A stretch of DNA of 64,000 nucleotides from Fimbriiglobus ruber. GTDB lineage: Bacteria > Planctomycetota > Planctomycetia > Gemmatales > Gemmataceae. Positions 10,201 through 17,391 of the stretch are shown one piece after another; positions within the stretch are counted from its first letter, which is position 1; the number at the start of each line of letters is the position of its first letter. The stretch is from NCBI RefSeq assembly GCF_002197845.1, contig NZ_NIDE01000001.1, positions 1,302,001 through 1,366,000 of the forward strand, in the 5' to 3' direction. The notes beneath the pieces were generated by a model that was not told where the DNA came from, did not search any database, and saw only the letters and a list, made by a program, of their open reading frames with translations. Both the position numbers and the translations under genes were made by a program.

Positions 10201-12260
10201 TTCTGCGCAGTCAGGGTCTGGCTGTACGTCTGGCCTTTGGTCGGGGCCGGCAGGGTGGTCTGGTCAATCGCCACGGCCGGGCCGACGGTCAGCGTCTGGG
10301 CGGCCGTCGTCCCGCCGCCCGGGCCGGGGTCGGTAACCGTGATTGACGGGTTCGTGCCCGCGGTGGTCAGGTCGCCGGCCGGGACGACGGCCGTCAGCTC
10401 GGTCGGGCTGATGTAGGTGACGCTACCGGCGGGGAGCGCGGTGCCGTTCACGGTCACCGTCGATCCGGCGACGAAGTTCGTCCCGGTCAAGGTGACGGTC
10501 GTGTCCGGACTGTCGGCCGGGACGGTCGTCGGGCTGATGCCCGTCAGCGTCGGGACCGGGTTGTTGACGGTGAACGTCTGGGCCCCGGACGTGCCGGCCG
10601 GGGTGGTGACGGTGACGCCGGTCGTGCCGGCGGTCGCCTCGGCCGAGGCCGGGACGACGAACGTCAGGGTCGTCCCGTCGGCGCTCACCGTCGCCGGGGT
10701 GATCGGGGTGCCGCCGAAGTTGACCGTGGTCGCCCCGGGGACGAACTGGGTCCCGGTCAGGGTGACGGTGGTGGCCCCGGCGCCGGCCGTCACCGAACTC
10801 GGGCTGATGCCCGTCAGCGTCGGGGTGGTAACCGGGTCGGCCGCCGCCTCGGACGTGACCTGCAGGGTCGGGTCGTTCGGCGACCCGCCGAACTCGACAA
10901 TGTACCCGGCGACGGCCGTCGTCTGGTTGTAGTCGTTCCAGAGACCGGACGCCAGAAACTCGGAGTAGTCCTCGTTCCCGCCGGAGTTGTTCGGCTCGCC
11001 GGTGTTCCAGTTAGTGTACGCCCCGTTTTGCGCGGTCCCGCCGCCGCCGCTGTTCCCCTGGAAGAAGTAAAAGCCGGCGTCCGGCCCGGTGGCCCGCTGC
11101 CAGTAGTCCTCGAGGAACGAGTCGCTCATCCCGAGCCACGCCTGGTTGGCCCCGACTTTGGAGAACGCGAAGGTGTCCTCGGCGGCGTTCCGGGGGGTCG
11201 CCAGGTAGCCCTGGAGGCCGAAGATGCTGCTGTCGGAGGCGGCCGCCTCGGCCGCCCCCCAGTTGATCGAGGGGGCCGACACGAACTGGTAGAAGTGACC
11301 GTTGGCCGCGTCGTACTGCCCGGGGGCGATGGAAAAACTGATCGACCGCGGCCCGGCCCCGGCCGCCGTCACCTGGAGGGTGACGGACTGGAGGGCGGCC
11401 TGGTAGTTGGCGGCGGTGTCCGACCCGGTCAGGGTGAGGATGCCGGTGGCCGAGCTGTAACTGCCGGTGATGTTCCCCACCGGGGCGGGGAGAGCCAGCG
11501 CGTCGCCGGCGGTGAAGTTGGTGTCGATGCTGACCGACGCGGTGGTCAGGTTGGCCCCGCTCGGGTTGCCGATGGTGACGCCCGGGTCGACGGCGACGGC
11601 CGGCCCGCCGACCACGGGGTGGGTCGTGGACCCGCTCCCGGTGATGGTGGGCGGCTGCTGGCTGGCCGCCGGGGCCAAATTCAGGACCAGATCGGCCGCC
11701 TTGAAGTCGGTAAGGCCCGCGAGGGTGTGGGTGACAGAGAACGTCAGCGTGTTCGACCCAATCTGGAGCCCGTTCAGGGTGAACGCGACCCCACCAGCGG
11801 AGTTGCCGCTGATCGACTCGGGGGTGACCGTGCTGTTGAGCTGGATCTGGTTGATCGAGTCGTTGGAGGAGCCGGACGTCAGCCCGGTCAGGGTGGCGGC
11901 GGTCAGGTTGGTCCCGGCCGGGACGGTGAACGTCGTCTGATACTCATACACGCCTAGGGGACTGGCGGAAACCCCGGTCGGGTTGATGTACGCCGTCCCG
12001 ATGCTGGGGACGCTCTTCGCCAGGATGGTCGCGTTGGCCCCCGCCGTCCCCTGGGGAGGGGAGCCGGCCAGAGTGTAGTTGGGGTCCGTCCCGCTACTCT
12101 GGATCGCCCCGGTAGAGTCGACGCCGGTGTCGAACAGCCCGTACGTGAGCTGTGTCGGGGTGAGCCGGTCGTCCAGCCGTTCGAGCCCGAGGCCCGGTCG
12201 GGCGGCGGGGTCGAGCTTCCGGTCGAACATTCTGCGGACCCAGTTCTTTTTGTTTGCCAT
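7221..12260 (-). CDS. Giant secreted adhesin-like protein: N-terminal planctomycete motif, C-type lectin, TIG and tandem Ig-like repeats (frameshifted)
   Basis: N-terminal 1665 or so residues of a very large extracellular protein; the last ~14 residues are out of frame after the lesion near 7257. Domains in order: N-terminal LERLDDRLTP motif (about residue 26, as on many planctomycete exported giants); a beta-rich region; a C-type lectin domain at about 315-460 (WLGMSD, NTGEPNN with the EPN sugar/Ca2+ motif, LWNDYN); two IPT/TIG domains at about 475-655 (PTLTGISP...); then some 11 He_PIG-type Ig-like repeats of 88 residues (GQPYSQTIATTGGQGPDTF, LPAGLTLDPTTGVISGTPT), with two more after the frameshift. 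The repeats are nearly identical at DNA level. The likely role is surface adhesion or carbohydrate binding. Start ATG at 12260 with AAGG about 11 nt upstream. Confidence 0.85.
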   Translation of the reverse strand: MANKKNWVRRMFDRKLDPAARPGLGLERLDDRLTPTQLTYGLFDTGVDSTGAIQSSGTDPNYTLAGSPPQGTAGANATILAKSVPSIGTAYINPTGVSASPLGVYEYQTTFTVPAGTNLTAATLTGLTSGSSNDSINQIQLNSTVTPESISGNSAGGVAFTLNGLQIGSNTLTFSVTHTLAGLTDFKAADLVLNLAPAASQQPPTITGSGSTTHPVVGGPAVAVDPGVTIGNPSGANLTTASVSIDTNFTAGDALALPAPVGNITGSYSSATGILTLTGSDTAANYQAALQSVTLQVTAAGAGPRSISFSIAPGQYDAANGHFYQFVSAPSINWGAAEAAASDSSIFGLQGYLATPRNAAEDTFAFSKVGANQAWLGMSDSFLEDYWQRATGPDAGFYFFQGNSGGGGTAQNGAYTNWNTGEPNNSGGNEDYSEFLASGLWNDYNQTTAVAGYIVEFGGSPNDPTLQVTSEAAADPVTTPTLTGISPSSVTAGAGATTVTLTGTQFVPGATTVNFGGTPITPATVSADGTTLTFVVPASAEATAGTTGVTVTTPAGTSGAQTFTVNNPVPTLTGISPTTVPADSPDTTVTLTGTNFVAGSTVTVNGTALPAGSVTYISPTELTAVVPAGDLTTAGTNPSITVTDPGPGGGTTAAQTLTVGPAVAIDQTTLPAPTKGQTYSQTLTAQNGTAPYTFAVTSGTLPAGLTLDPTTGVISGTPTTDETSNFQVTATDANGAAGSQSYALTVSDPLTVTTTSIAPMSDGQAYSQAIATTGGRGPDTFAVTSGALPAGLTLDPTTGVISGTPTTDGPYTFQVTATDADNRTAVSPTYTGSVTEPLAVTTTSIAPVSTGQPYSQTIATTGGQGPDTFAVTSGALPAGLTLDPTTGVISGTPTTNGPFSFAVTATDSAGRTAASPTYTGTETDPLAVTTTSIAPVTNGTPYSQAIATTGGRGPDTFAVTSGALPAGLTLDPTTGVISGTPTTDGPYTFQVTATDADNRTAVSPTYTGSVTEPLAVTTTSIAPVSTGQPYSQTIATTGGQGPDTFAVTSGTLPAGLTLDPTTGVISGTPTTNGPFSFAVTATDSAGRTAASPTYTGTETDPLTVTTRTIAPVSDGQPYSQTIATTGGQGPDTFAVTSGTLPAGLTLDPTTGVVSGTPTTDGPFSFAVTATDSAGRTAVSPTYTGAETEPLAVTTTSIAPVSTGVPYSQTIATTGGQRPDTFAVTSGALPAGLTLNPTTGVISGTPTTNGPFSFAVTATDSAGRTAVSPTYTGTETEPLAVTTTSIAPVSTGAPYSQAIATTGGQGPDTFAVTSGALPAGLTLDPTTGVISGTPTTNGPYSFQVTATDSVGRTAASPTFAGTVTAPLAVTTTSVAPASTGVPYSQTIATTGGQGPDTFAVTSGALPAGLTLDPTTGVISGTPTTDGPFSFTVTATDAAGRTAVSPALTGTVTAPLAVGPAALPVVTTGQPLSQTIAATGGQGPDTFAVTAGDLPAGLTLNPTTGVVSGTPTAAGPYSFTVTATDADGRTATQKYAGTVSDPLAIGTTALPVATDGTAYSQTIATTGGRGPDTFAVTSGTLPAGLTLDPTTGVVSGTPTAAGPYSFTVTATDADDRTAVQVFTGTVANPITFGGSGALPDGTAGATYTQSVAATGGTAPLAYAVSAGALPRGSRSTRTPGP
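7500..10300. repeat. Tandem 264-bp coding repeat array with a 528-bp higher-order duplication
   Basis: The Ig-like repeat region is a DNA tandem array with a 264-bp unit. Boundaries, marked by the PLAV/PLTV codons, fall near 10022, 9758, 9494, 9230, 8966, 8702, 8438, 8174, 7910 and 7646. The blocks from about 9154 and from about 9682 are almost base-for-base identical over roughly 300 bases, indicating a two-unit (528-bp) recent duplication. Such arrays are prone to recombination, gene conversion and assembly collapse. Confidence 0.85.
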
Positions 12261-12892
12261 GATTCGGTACTACCTTAACGGGGGGGGGTGAAGAGAGGAC
12301 AAACACCTGTGGGCGCCGGCGCACGTCAACCACGGGCGACAAAGTCGTCTATAGAAGTCACGGGGTGACAGTAGATTAGCCCATTCGGGAAACCCAAGAG
12401 ACAAACGTTGTTGTGATAAAATGGACTATTTTGTATAATATTATATGGTCGACGCCTTCAGATTTTCAGCATAAAATAATTTGTTTGTACATACATCAGT
12501 AAATAAAACATGTCATATCATGAGAAACTAATGTAATCAGTTGTTTGGTGGGACCACTTTCCGGACTGAGCGAGGTCTCCGTGCGAGCAGTTTGTCGCTT
12601 GAACATGGCTGCGCATTTCTCCGGGGCAGGGGAGAGGAACGGAATCCCGGCGGTTCGACCGGACAGAGTCCGGGCCAGCGATTTGCGCCGTCACCCCTTT
12701 CAGCGCCGTCTTGCCTCGTTTCGCGCAGTCGAAAATAAAATTTGTTATTAATTTCATGTCAAGAAAAATTCATCTAACACAATACTATACCGGCGTTTAA
12801 TATCTTATAATTGTTGCAATGTAACCGCACGCACAGCCTCTTTTCTTGGTAGTAGACATTGCGTGCCGCAGGCGGCGCGATCTTGCGGGCCT
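12261..12892. other. AT-rich intergenic region upstream of the giant repeat gene
   Basis: Bases 12361-12530 and 12735-12840 are markedly AT-rich against the GC-rich surroundings (for example TTGTATAATATTATATGG near 12430), flanking a GC-rich block around 12560-12730. Short ORFs on both strands overlap each other there and have no recognisable content. The region probably holds the promoter of the gene starting at 12260, but I cannot choose a specific promoter. Confidence 0.4.
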
Positions 12893-12986
12893 TAGAGCAT
12901 TTTCAACTTCAGTCTGGCGGCCCAACCTTACTATTGAAAGCCAAAACACCCAGGGAATCCGCCAGACTGAAAGTGAAAATGCTCTA
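12893..12986. mobile_element. MITE-like element with 26/28-bp inverted ends and TA flanks
   Basis: A 94-bp element has imperfect terminal inverted repeats of 28 bp (12893-12920 and 12959-12986; 26 of 28 match). Its outermost bases are TA on both sides and the tips read GAGCATTTTC / GAAAATGCTC. There is no coding capacity in the 38-bp centre. TA flanks with short inverted ends are the pattern of non-autonomous IS630/Tc1-type elements. It could alternatively be a hairpin with a transcriptional role. No second copy was noticed in the window. Confidence 0.55.
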
Positions 12987-13040
12987 GTAGGCCACCGCCG
13001 TCGACTGAGAAGACAGCCAGTGCCCGAAACGTGTCGGGCC

Positions 13041-13256
13041 GAGGCGCAGTTGATCGCCTGGGGCCCCGATTTCCTAGGCGGCGTGTCGGTGGCCGCGGCC
13101 GACGAGAACGACGACGTGATCGCTACTCCGGGGGCCGGTGGCGGCCCCGCGGTCGTGGCACTCGACGCCCAAACGGGTCAACAACTCGACGCCTTCATGG
13201 CCTTCGATCCCGGCTTCCGGGGCGGAGTATACGTGGCCGCGGTGAACAAGAAGTAA
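13041..13256 (+). pseudogene. C-terminal remnant of an FG-GAP-repeat surface protein
   Basis: The last ~65 codons before the stop at 13256 read GPDFLGGVSVAAADENDD...ATPGAGGGPAVVALDAQTG...FMAFDPGFRGGVYVAAVNKK. This is the same FG-GAP-like unit as at the C-terminus of the giant protein ending at 5875 (compare GAGAGGGPRIRV, FYGYEPSFNGGVNVG). There is no matching N-terminal part, signal or start, and the MITE-like element lies 55 bp upstream. I read it as the tail of a deleted gene. Confidence 0.6.
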
Positions 13257-13447
13257 CGGACGGCCCGACACAAAAGTGCAACGCATGTGCGTACCGAGTG
13301 GTACCGAGTGGAAGCGGGTGCGGAAATCGACTTGCAGCAACCAGTGTGAAAAACGTACTCTTGTGTGTAAAAGATGCGATCTGTAAAAATGCGACAACGC
13401 CTAGAAAATCGTGGTTTTCCGACGATTGCGATGTTCGCGATCAGTGT
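13257..13447. other. Non-coding stretch before the tRNA-Pro fragment
   Basis: No supportable gene. Bases 13370-13446 resemble 30645-30725 at about 70% identity, with a shared AATCGTGG and a similar GCGATTGCG block. The segment ATTGCGATGTTCGCGAT at 13425-13441 can form a small hairpin. Confidence 0.4.
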
Positions 13448-13489
13448 TTCGGGACCAAGAGGCCGCAGGTTCAAATCCTGTCAGCCACT
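13448..13489 (+). ncRNA. 3' half of a tRNA-Pro(CGG) gene (tRNA fragment, possible att-site remnant)
   Basis: The sequence reads as a tRNA from the anticodon loop onward. The loop TTCGGGA (anticodon CGG, Pro) is at 13448-13454, the 3' anticodon-stem strand CCAAG at 13455-13459, and a five-base variable region follows. A correct T-arm comes next (GCAGG / TTCAAAT / CCTGT, 13465-13481), then a seven-base acceptor strand CAGCCAC at 13482-13488 and no CCA. The upstream bases cannot supply the matching CTTGG stem strand, a D-arm or a 5' acceptor strand. Only the 3' half is present, as left by site-specific recombinases that integrate in tRNA genes. No integrase gene is in the window. Confidence 0.55.
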
Positions 13490-13556
13490 TGCAGCCACTG
13501 ACCCACCGATCTGCGGATCGGGTTCGCATTGACCACCCGGACGGTCGCCGCTTTTT

Positions 13557-13958
13557 TCAGCCGTGGCTCCCGGCGAGAACGAGCAGCCGCCGCCCGAACA
13601 CGATCCCGCCGATCACGACGGCCGTCCCGCTCGCGACGAGGACCGCGCCGGCGGCCATGTGCAGGCACGGGTAGACGCGGTCCCGGGCGGCCGGGTCGAG
13701 GCCGCGGAAGAGCGTTTCGATCGCGCTGTTGACCAGTTCGGTACACGTCACCAGACCGATACACCCGGCCACGAAGCACCAGTCGTGCCGGTCGCAGTCG
13801 AGGATGATCAGGGCGGCGCCGGCGAGGATGGCGAAAAAGAAGTGGACGCAGAAGCTGGACTGCCCCCGGACCCCCAGCCACACCCCGTCGGCCGCCTCCG
13901 CGAACTTGTCCCGCCACCGCCGCGGGCGGGCCGGGCGGTCGCCCGCGGGCGGGGCCAA
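13557..13958 (-). CDS. Diacylglycerol/undecaprenol kinase family membrane protein
   Basis: A 133-residue DgkA-like integral membrane protein with three hydrophobic segments (FCVHFFFAILAGAALIILD, WCFVAGCIGLVTCTELV, LHMAAGAVLVASGTAVVIGG). The family signature TELVNSAIETLFRGL supplies the catalytic-site Glu/Asn region. The family normally phosphorylates diacylglycerol or undecaprenol at the inner membrane. The usual R-A-K-D motif before the third helix reads P-C-L-H here, so the conserved Lys-Asp pair is lost. Activity or nucleotide coordination may therefore differ. The start is uncertain: the TTG at 13958 has no strong ribosome-binding site. It lies downstream of lptD in the same orientation with a 77-bp gap. 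Confidence 0.75.
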   Translation of the reverse strand: MAPPAGDRPARPRRWRDKFAEAADGVWLGVRGQSSFCVHFFFAILAGAALIILDCDRHDWCFVAGCIGLVTCTELVNSAIETLFRGLDPAARDRVYPCLHMAAGAVLVASGTAVVIGGIVFGRRLLVLAGSHG

Positions 13959-14035
13959 TGGTCCGTACTCATGTCCGCCTCGAATGGATGAGCGAAAACC
14001 GGCGCCGCGACCGGCCGAGTGCGACCGGCTGAATG

Positions 14036-17000
14036 CTACCGGCTGAGTACCGGGGCCCCGGACAGGAGGTTCGGCGACTGCGCGAGTGCGAGGTTCGGGA
14101 GGAACGCGATCTGGAACCCGAAGTTCTGCTGGATCGCGTTGTACGAGAACCCGATCTGGGCCGTCATGTCGGCCCCGGTCCGGAGGAACGTCATCTGGAT
14201 CGTCTGGGCCTGGTTGAGGCCGAAGTCGTACGAGGTGGAGAACGACACCTTATACCGGCGGCTCATCGCGTACGTGATCGACCCCTGCAGCGCGCGGCTG
14301 TCGATCGGATCCGTGTACCGGTACGTGACCTGGTATAAGGTTCCGTCCGGGCGGGTGAAGTTCAGCCCGATGTCGGCGTACCGCACGTCGGCCAACCCGT
14401 TCCCGAACGCCCGGGGGTCGTACCACCCGTTCGACGAGATGGACGTCCGGTCGCCGATGTGCCACAGGTATTTGTACTCGAACATGCCGGCGGCCTGGCC
14501 GAAGTTGTCCCGGTTCGCGTTCGGGAACAGGGCCATCGACATGTCGAGGGTCATCCAGTCGACCGTGTGTTCGGCCCCGGGGAACCCGCGCTTGGTCTGC
14601 AACCGCTGGTTGGTCGACAGTTGCAATTCCTGGATCGAGTCGAGGGTGTCGACGCGGTCGAGGACGAGCCGGCGGATGGCAAGCAACTGGGGGTCGAACA
14701 CCGGGCTGTTCGAGAGGTAATAGCCGCCCGCGAGTACCCGCCCGTTGGCGTCCGTCAGCGTCTGCTCCCGCGGCGTCACGAGGTTGTGTTCGTAGTCCGT
14801 CGCGTCGTCGTTCAGCCGGTCCATCTGCGGCAGCAGGGTGTACGACGTGTCCGAGTGGGCGGCGTAGAAGTTCGCGCTCCAGGTGGACTTGTGGTAGAGC
14901 CCATGGACGTTGAACAGCTCGTTGTACACTTCGTCGTACAGGCGGGAGACGGTGAACGACTCCCGCACCCCGCCCCCGCCGTAGAACCGGTCGCGGCTCT
15001 TCCCGGCGAGGTCCTGGGAGTAGTACGTCATGTCGACGATCCCGTACGGGTCAATCCGGAACGGCCCGAGGTCGAACGGGGCGTCGAGCTTCTGCATGAA
15101 GTCGAGCCGGCCGGTGCTGTCGGCGACGTCCTGGGGGGACGGGTTCGTGATCAGGAGGTTGTTCGCGACCTGGGGATTTACGACGCCCTGGCCGACCGGG
15201 ACCGGGTAGATGGACGCCGGCCGCAGTTGGCCGTAAGCCACGCTCGCCTTGGCGTTGTAGGTGGCGACGTCGAACAGGTTCTGCCCGATCATGTACCCGT
15301 CGGCCTTCGGGAGCCAGTTGGTTTCGGTCACCCACGGCCGGGCCAGGTTCTGTTCGAACAGCAGCGACCCGCCCGTGTTCCCCTTCGCCCCGTACAAGTC
15401 CATGAACGTTTCCTGGTTGGGCATCGTGTTGTATTCCTGGTTGTAATACTGCTCCAGGTAGTTTTTATCGGACAGGTATTCGATCTGGCCGTTCGCCCGC
15501 ACGTAGGTCGTGCCGTCCTCGTACAAGTCCTGGGTGTGCCGCCACTGAACCCGCCCGCGATAGTGGGGGGTGAACGGCTCCGGCCCGCGGTCGCCGCCGA
15601 GGTTGTCCTGGCCGCCTTCCAGTTTGTGTTCGTCGTCGATCCCGTAGAAGCGGAAGAACCCGGCCTGCTGGCGGCCGAACCCGAACAGGTCCGGGCCGCT
15701 GTAGTCGTAATCGCTCCCGAACGCCGGCCCGCGGAGGCTCAGGTAATCGGTGTGCAAGAGCCACCGGCTGTTGTCCCCCGGGCGCACGCCCAACAACTTG
15801 TACATGTCCCAGGTCAGGTACAGCTGGACGCCGAAGATCTGGTCGTTCCCGAACGACAAGCTCTTGAGCGGGCCCATCGGCTCGTTGACGTCCGTTTTGT
15901 TCCGCGGCTCCCAGAAAATCGGCGTGTCGAAGATCCGGACGAACACGCTCTGGCTCGTGAGAATCCGCTCGAACCCGACTTCCGTCTCGCCGGTCTTGAG
16001 GTTGCGGTACGGGAAGCCGAAGATGTTCCGCCGGACGGCCGTCCGCGAGGTCAGTACGGACTGCCGCGTCGTCATCTTGAGGCCGGGGTCGGTCTGCCGC
16101 TTGCTGGACGACACCTCGTTGCGGAACATGCGGTACTCGTTCTTCCCGAGCTGCCAGATCTCGTCGGCTTTGAGGCGGACGTTGTCCGGGAACCCCATGA
16201 CGTTGAGTTCCATGTTCCCGCAGATTGCGAGCGCCTTGCTCTTGCTCACGTCGTAATAAATTTCCTGGGCCCGGAGGACCTGCTCCATTTTTTGCGGGGG
16301 CTTGCCGACCCCCTGTTGTTGTTCGGACATGGTCCGGATGACGACGTTCCCCTGGAGGTACAGTTCGACCTCGGTCTTGTCGTCCGTCTTCGTTTGCGGC
16401 GGCGGGCCGTCCCCGCCGAGGTCCTCGGCCTTGGCCCCGTGGATCCACCCGACCGCGTTGTCGGCGCCCAGTTCGACTTCCTCGTACACCGGGATCGGGG
16501 GCGCCAGCGGGTTCGGCGAGGGAATGGTCTTGCCCTGGTAAACGATTTTCACGATCAACCCGCCGGTCGCGACGAACCGCCGCGGGTTTTCGGTACTCGG
16601 CCCGTATTGGAACTTCGTCTGGTTGCCGTACCGCGGCCCGTACGTGATGTACTGGGGGGCGGCGGTCGGCAAGTTGACCCGGGTGCCGTCCGGCAGGACG
16701 TCTTCCGGGGCGAACGGCCGCTGCGGGAGGAACGGGCTGATCGGCGGTTCCTGGAACGGGTCGTCCGGGGCTTCGCCCGGCGCCGACGGGAGGACCGACG
16801 GGGGCGCCGGCGGGCGCTGGAATGTGGTGACCGTCGTCGGGGGTGCGGGCGGGACCGTCGTCGGAGGTACGGGCGCGACCTGGACCGGCGGGTCGGCCGC
16901 CCGCGGGGCGTCGGCCGCGGGTGCCGCGGGTGCGACGACGACGACCGGGCGGGTCGGCGCGGCCGGCGCGTCGCCGGGCATGGGCGGTACGACGATGGCT

Positions 17001-17122
17001 GGGTTCGGGACCGGCGGCGCGGCGCCCGGGTCCGTGCCGACGGCACCGCCCTGACCGCCGGCGAGCGCGATCATTGCCGTAGCAACGAACCCAATCCAAA
17101 TCATCGCGGATCGGCCTGTCAC
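14036..17122 (-). CDS. lptD: LPS-assembly outer-membrane protein LptD-like (OstA domain)
   Basis: Large outer-membrane barrel expected to insert lipopolysaccharide in the outer leaflet. A signal peptide (MTGRSAMIWIGFVATAMIALAGG) is followed by a ~110-residue Ala/Pro-rich linker. Then comes an OstA/LptA-like beta-jellyroll region (about residues 150-340, with ELYLQGNVVIRT, LRAQEIYYDV, GNMELNVMGFPDNVRLKADEIW) and a long C-terminal barrel rich in aromatic strands (SFGNDQIFGVQLYLTWDMYKLLG, QVTYRYTD). About 1030 residues, longer than the E. coli protein (784), mainly because of the linker and insertions. I chose the GTG at 17122, with GGAGG 4 nt upstream, which puts the signal at the N-terminus; the ATG at 17104 is an alternative. 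The start lies in a perfect hairpin. The family assignment rests on motif pattern rather than an alignment. Confidence 0.8.
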   Translation of the reverse strand: MTGRSAMIWIGFVATAMIALAGGQGGAVGTDPGAAPPVPNPAIVVPPMPGDAPAAPTRPVVVVAPAAPAADAPRAADPPVQVAPVPPTTVPPAPPTTVTTFQRPPAPPSVLPSAPGEAPDDPFQEPPISPFLPQRPFAPEDVLPDGTRVNLPTAAPQYITYGPRYGNQTKFQYGPSTENPRRFVATGGLIVKIVYQGKTIPSPNPLAPPIPVYEEVELGADNAVGWIHGAKAEDLGGDGPPPQTKTDDKTEVELYLQGNVVIRTMSEQQQGVGKPPQKMEQVLRAQEIYYDVSKSKALAICGNMELNVMGFPDNVRLKADEIWQLGKNEYRMFRNEVSSSKRQTDPGLKMTTRQSVLTSRTAVRRNIFGFPYRNLKTGETEVGFERILTSQSVFVRIFDTPIFWEPRNKTDVNEPMGPLKSLSFGNDQIFGVQLYLTWDMYKLLGVRPGDNSRWLLHTDYLSLRGPAFGSDYDYSGPDLFGFGRQQAGFFRFYGIDDEHKLEGGQDNLGGDRGPEPFTPHYRGRVQWRHTQDLYEDGTTYVRANGQIEYLSDKNYLEQYYNQEYNTMPNQETFMDLYGAKGNTGGSLLFEQNLARPWVTETNWLPKADGYMIGQNLFDVATYNAKASVAYGQLRPASIYPVPVGQGVVNPQVANNLLITNPSPQDVADSTGRLDFMQKLDAPFDLGPFRIDPYGIVDMTYYSQDLAGKSRDRFYGGGGVRESFTVSRLYDEVYNELFNVHGLYHKSTWSANFYAAHSDTSYTLLPQMDRLNDDATDYEHNLVTPREQTLTDANGRVLAGGYYLSNSPVFDPQLLAIRRLVLDRVDTLDSIQELQLSTNQRLQTKRGFPGAEHTVDWMTLDMSMALFPNANRDNFGQAAGMFEYKYLWHIGDRTSISSNGWYDPRAFGNGLADVRYADIGLNFTRPDGTLYQVTYRYTDPIDSRALQGSITYAMSRRYKVSFSTSYDFGLNQAQTIQMTFLRTGADMTAQIGFSYNAIQQNFGFQIAFLPNLALAQSPNLLSGAPVLSR

Positions 17123-17134
17123 GGAGCCTCCGTG
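17120..17134 (-). promoter_or_regulatory. Palindrome covering the lptD ribosome-binding site and start codon
   Basis: On the minus strand the bases CACGGAGGCTCCGTG form a 7-bp stem around a single G. The Shine-Dalgarno GGAGG lies inside the stem and the GTG start is its last three bases. An mRNA hairpin here would hide both signals. It could be a thermosensor-like or translational control element, or chance in GC-rich DNA. Confidence 0.4.
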
Positions 17135-17391
17135 AGCGCACACCAACCTTCCGGCCCCCACGGCAGAAGGTGGTATTTTTGCCCCGAATCGGTATGAACG
17201 GGAGGCGGACTATAGGGCGTCGCCCGGGGGTGTCAAGCCGACGTCACGGCCGACGACCCGGCGGGGGCCACCGCCACGTTCGCCAATCCCCCAATTTGCT
17301 TTGACCGGGTTGTCTGCTACGATCGGCTAGGATTCACCAACCGCGCGGTCCCGGGTAGCGGCGACCGCGGCGCGAATTTCGGGAGGCTCCG

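Noticed and set aside
7330-10932. Series of plus-strand ORFs of ~172 residues spaced 528 bp apart
   Set aside because: They are antisense shadows of the Ig-repeat array on the minus strand; their regular spacing reflects the 264/528-bp repeat.
12518-12757. Small overlapping ORFs in the AT-rich spacer
   Set aside because: They overlap on both strands, lack ribosome-binding sites and show no family features.
13413-13489. Complete tRNA gene
   Set aside because: The 3' half is tRNA-Pro-like, but the preceding bases give no D-arm, no CTTGG anticodon-stem strand and no complementary 5' acceptor strand.
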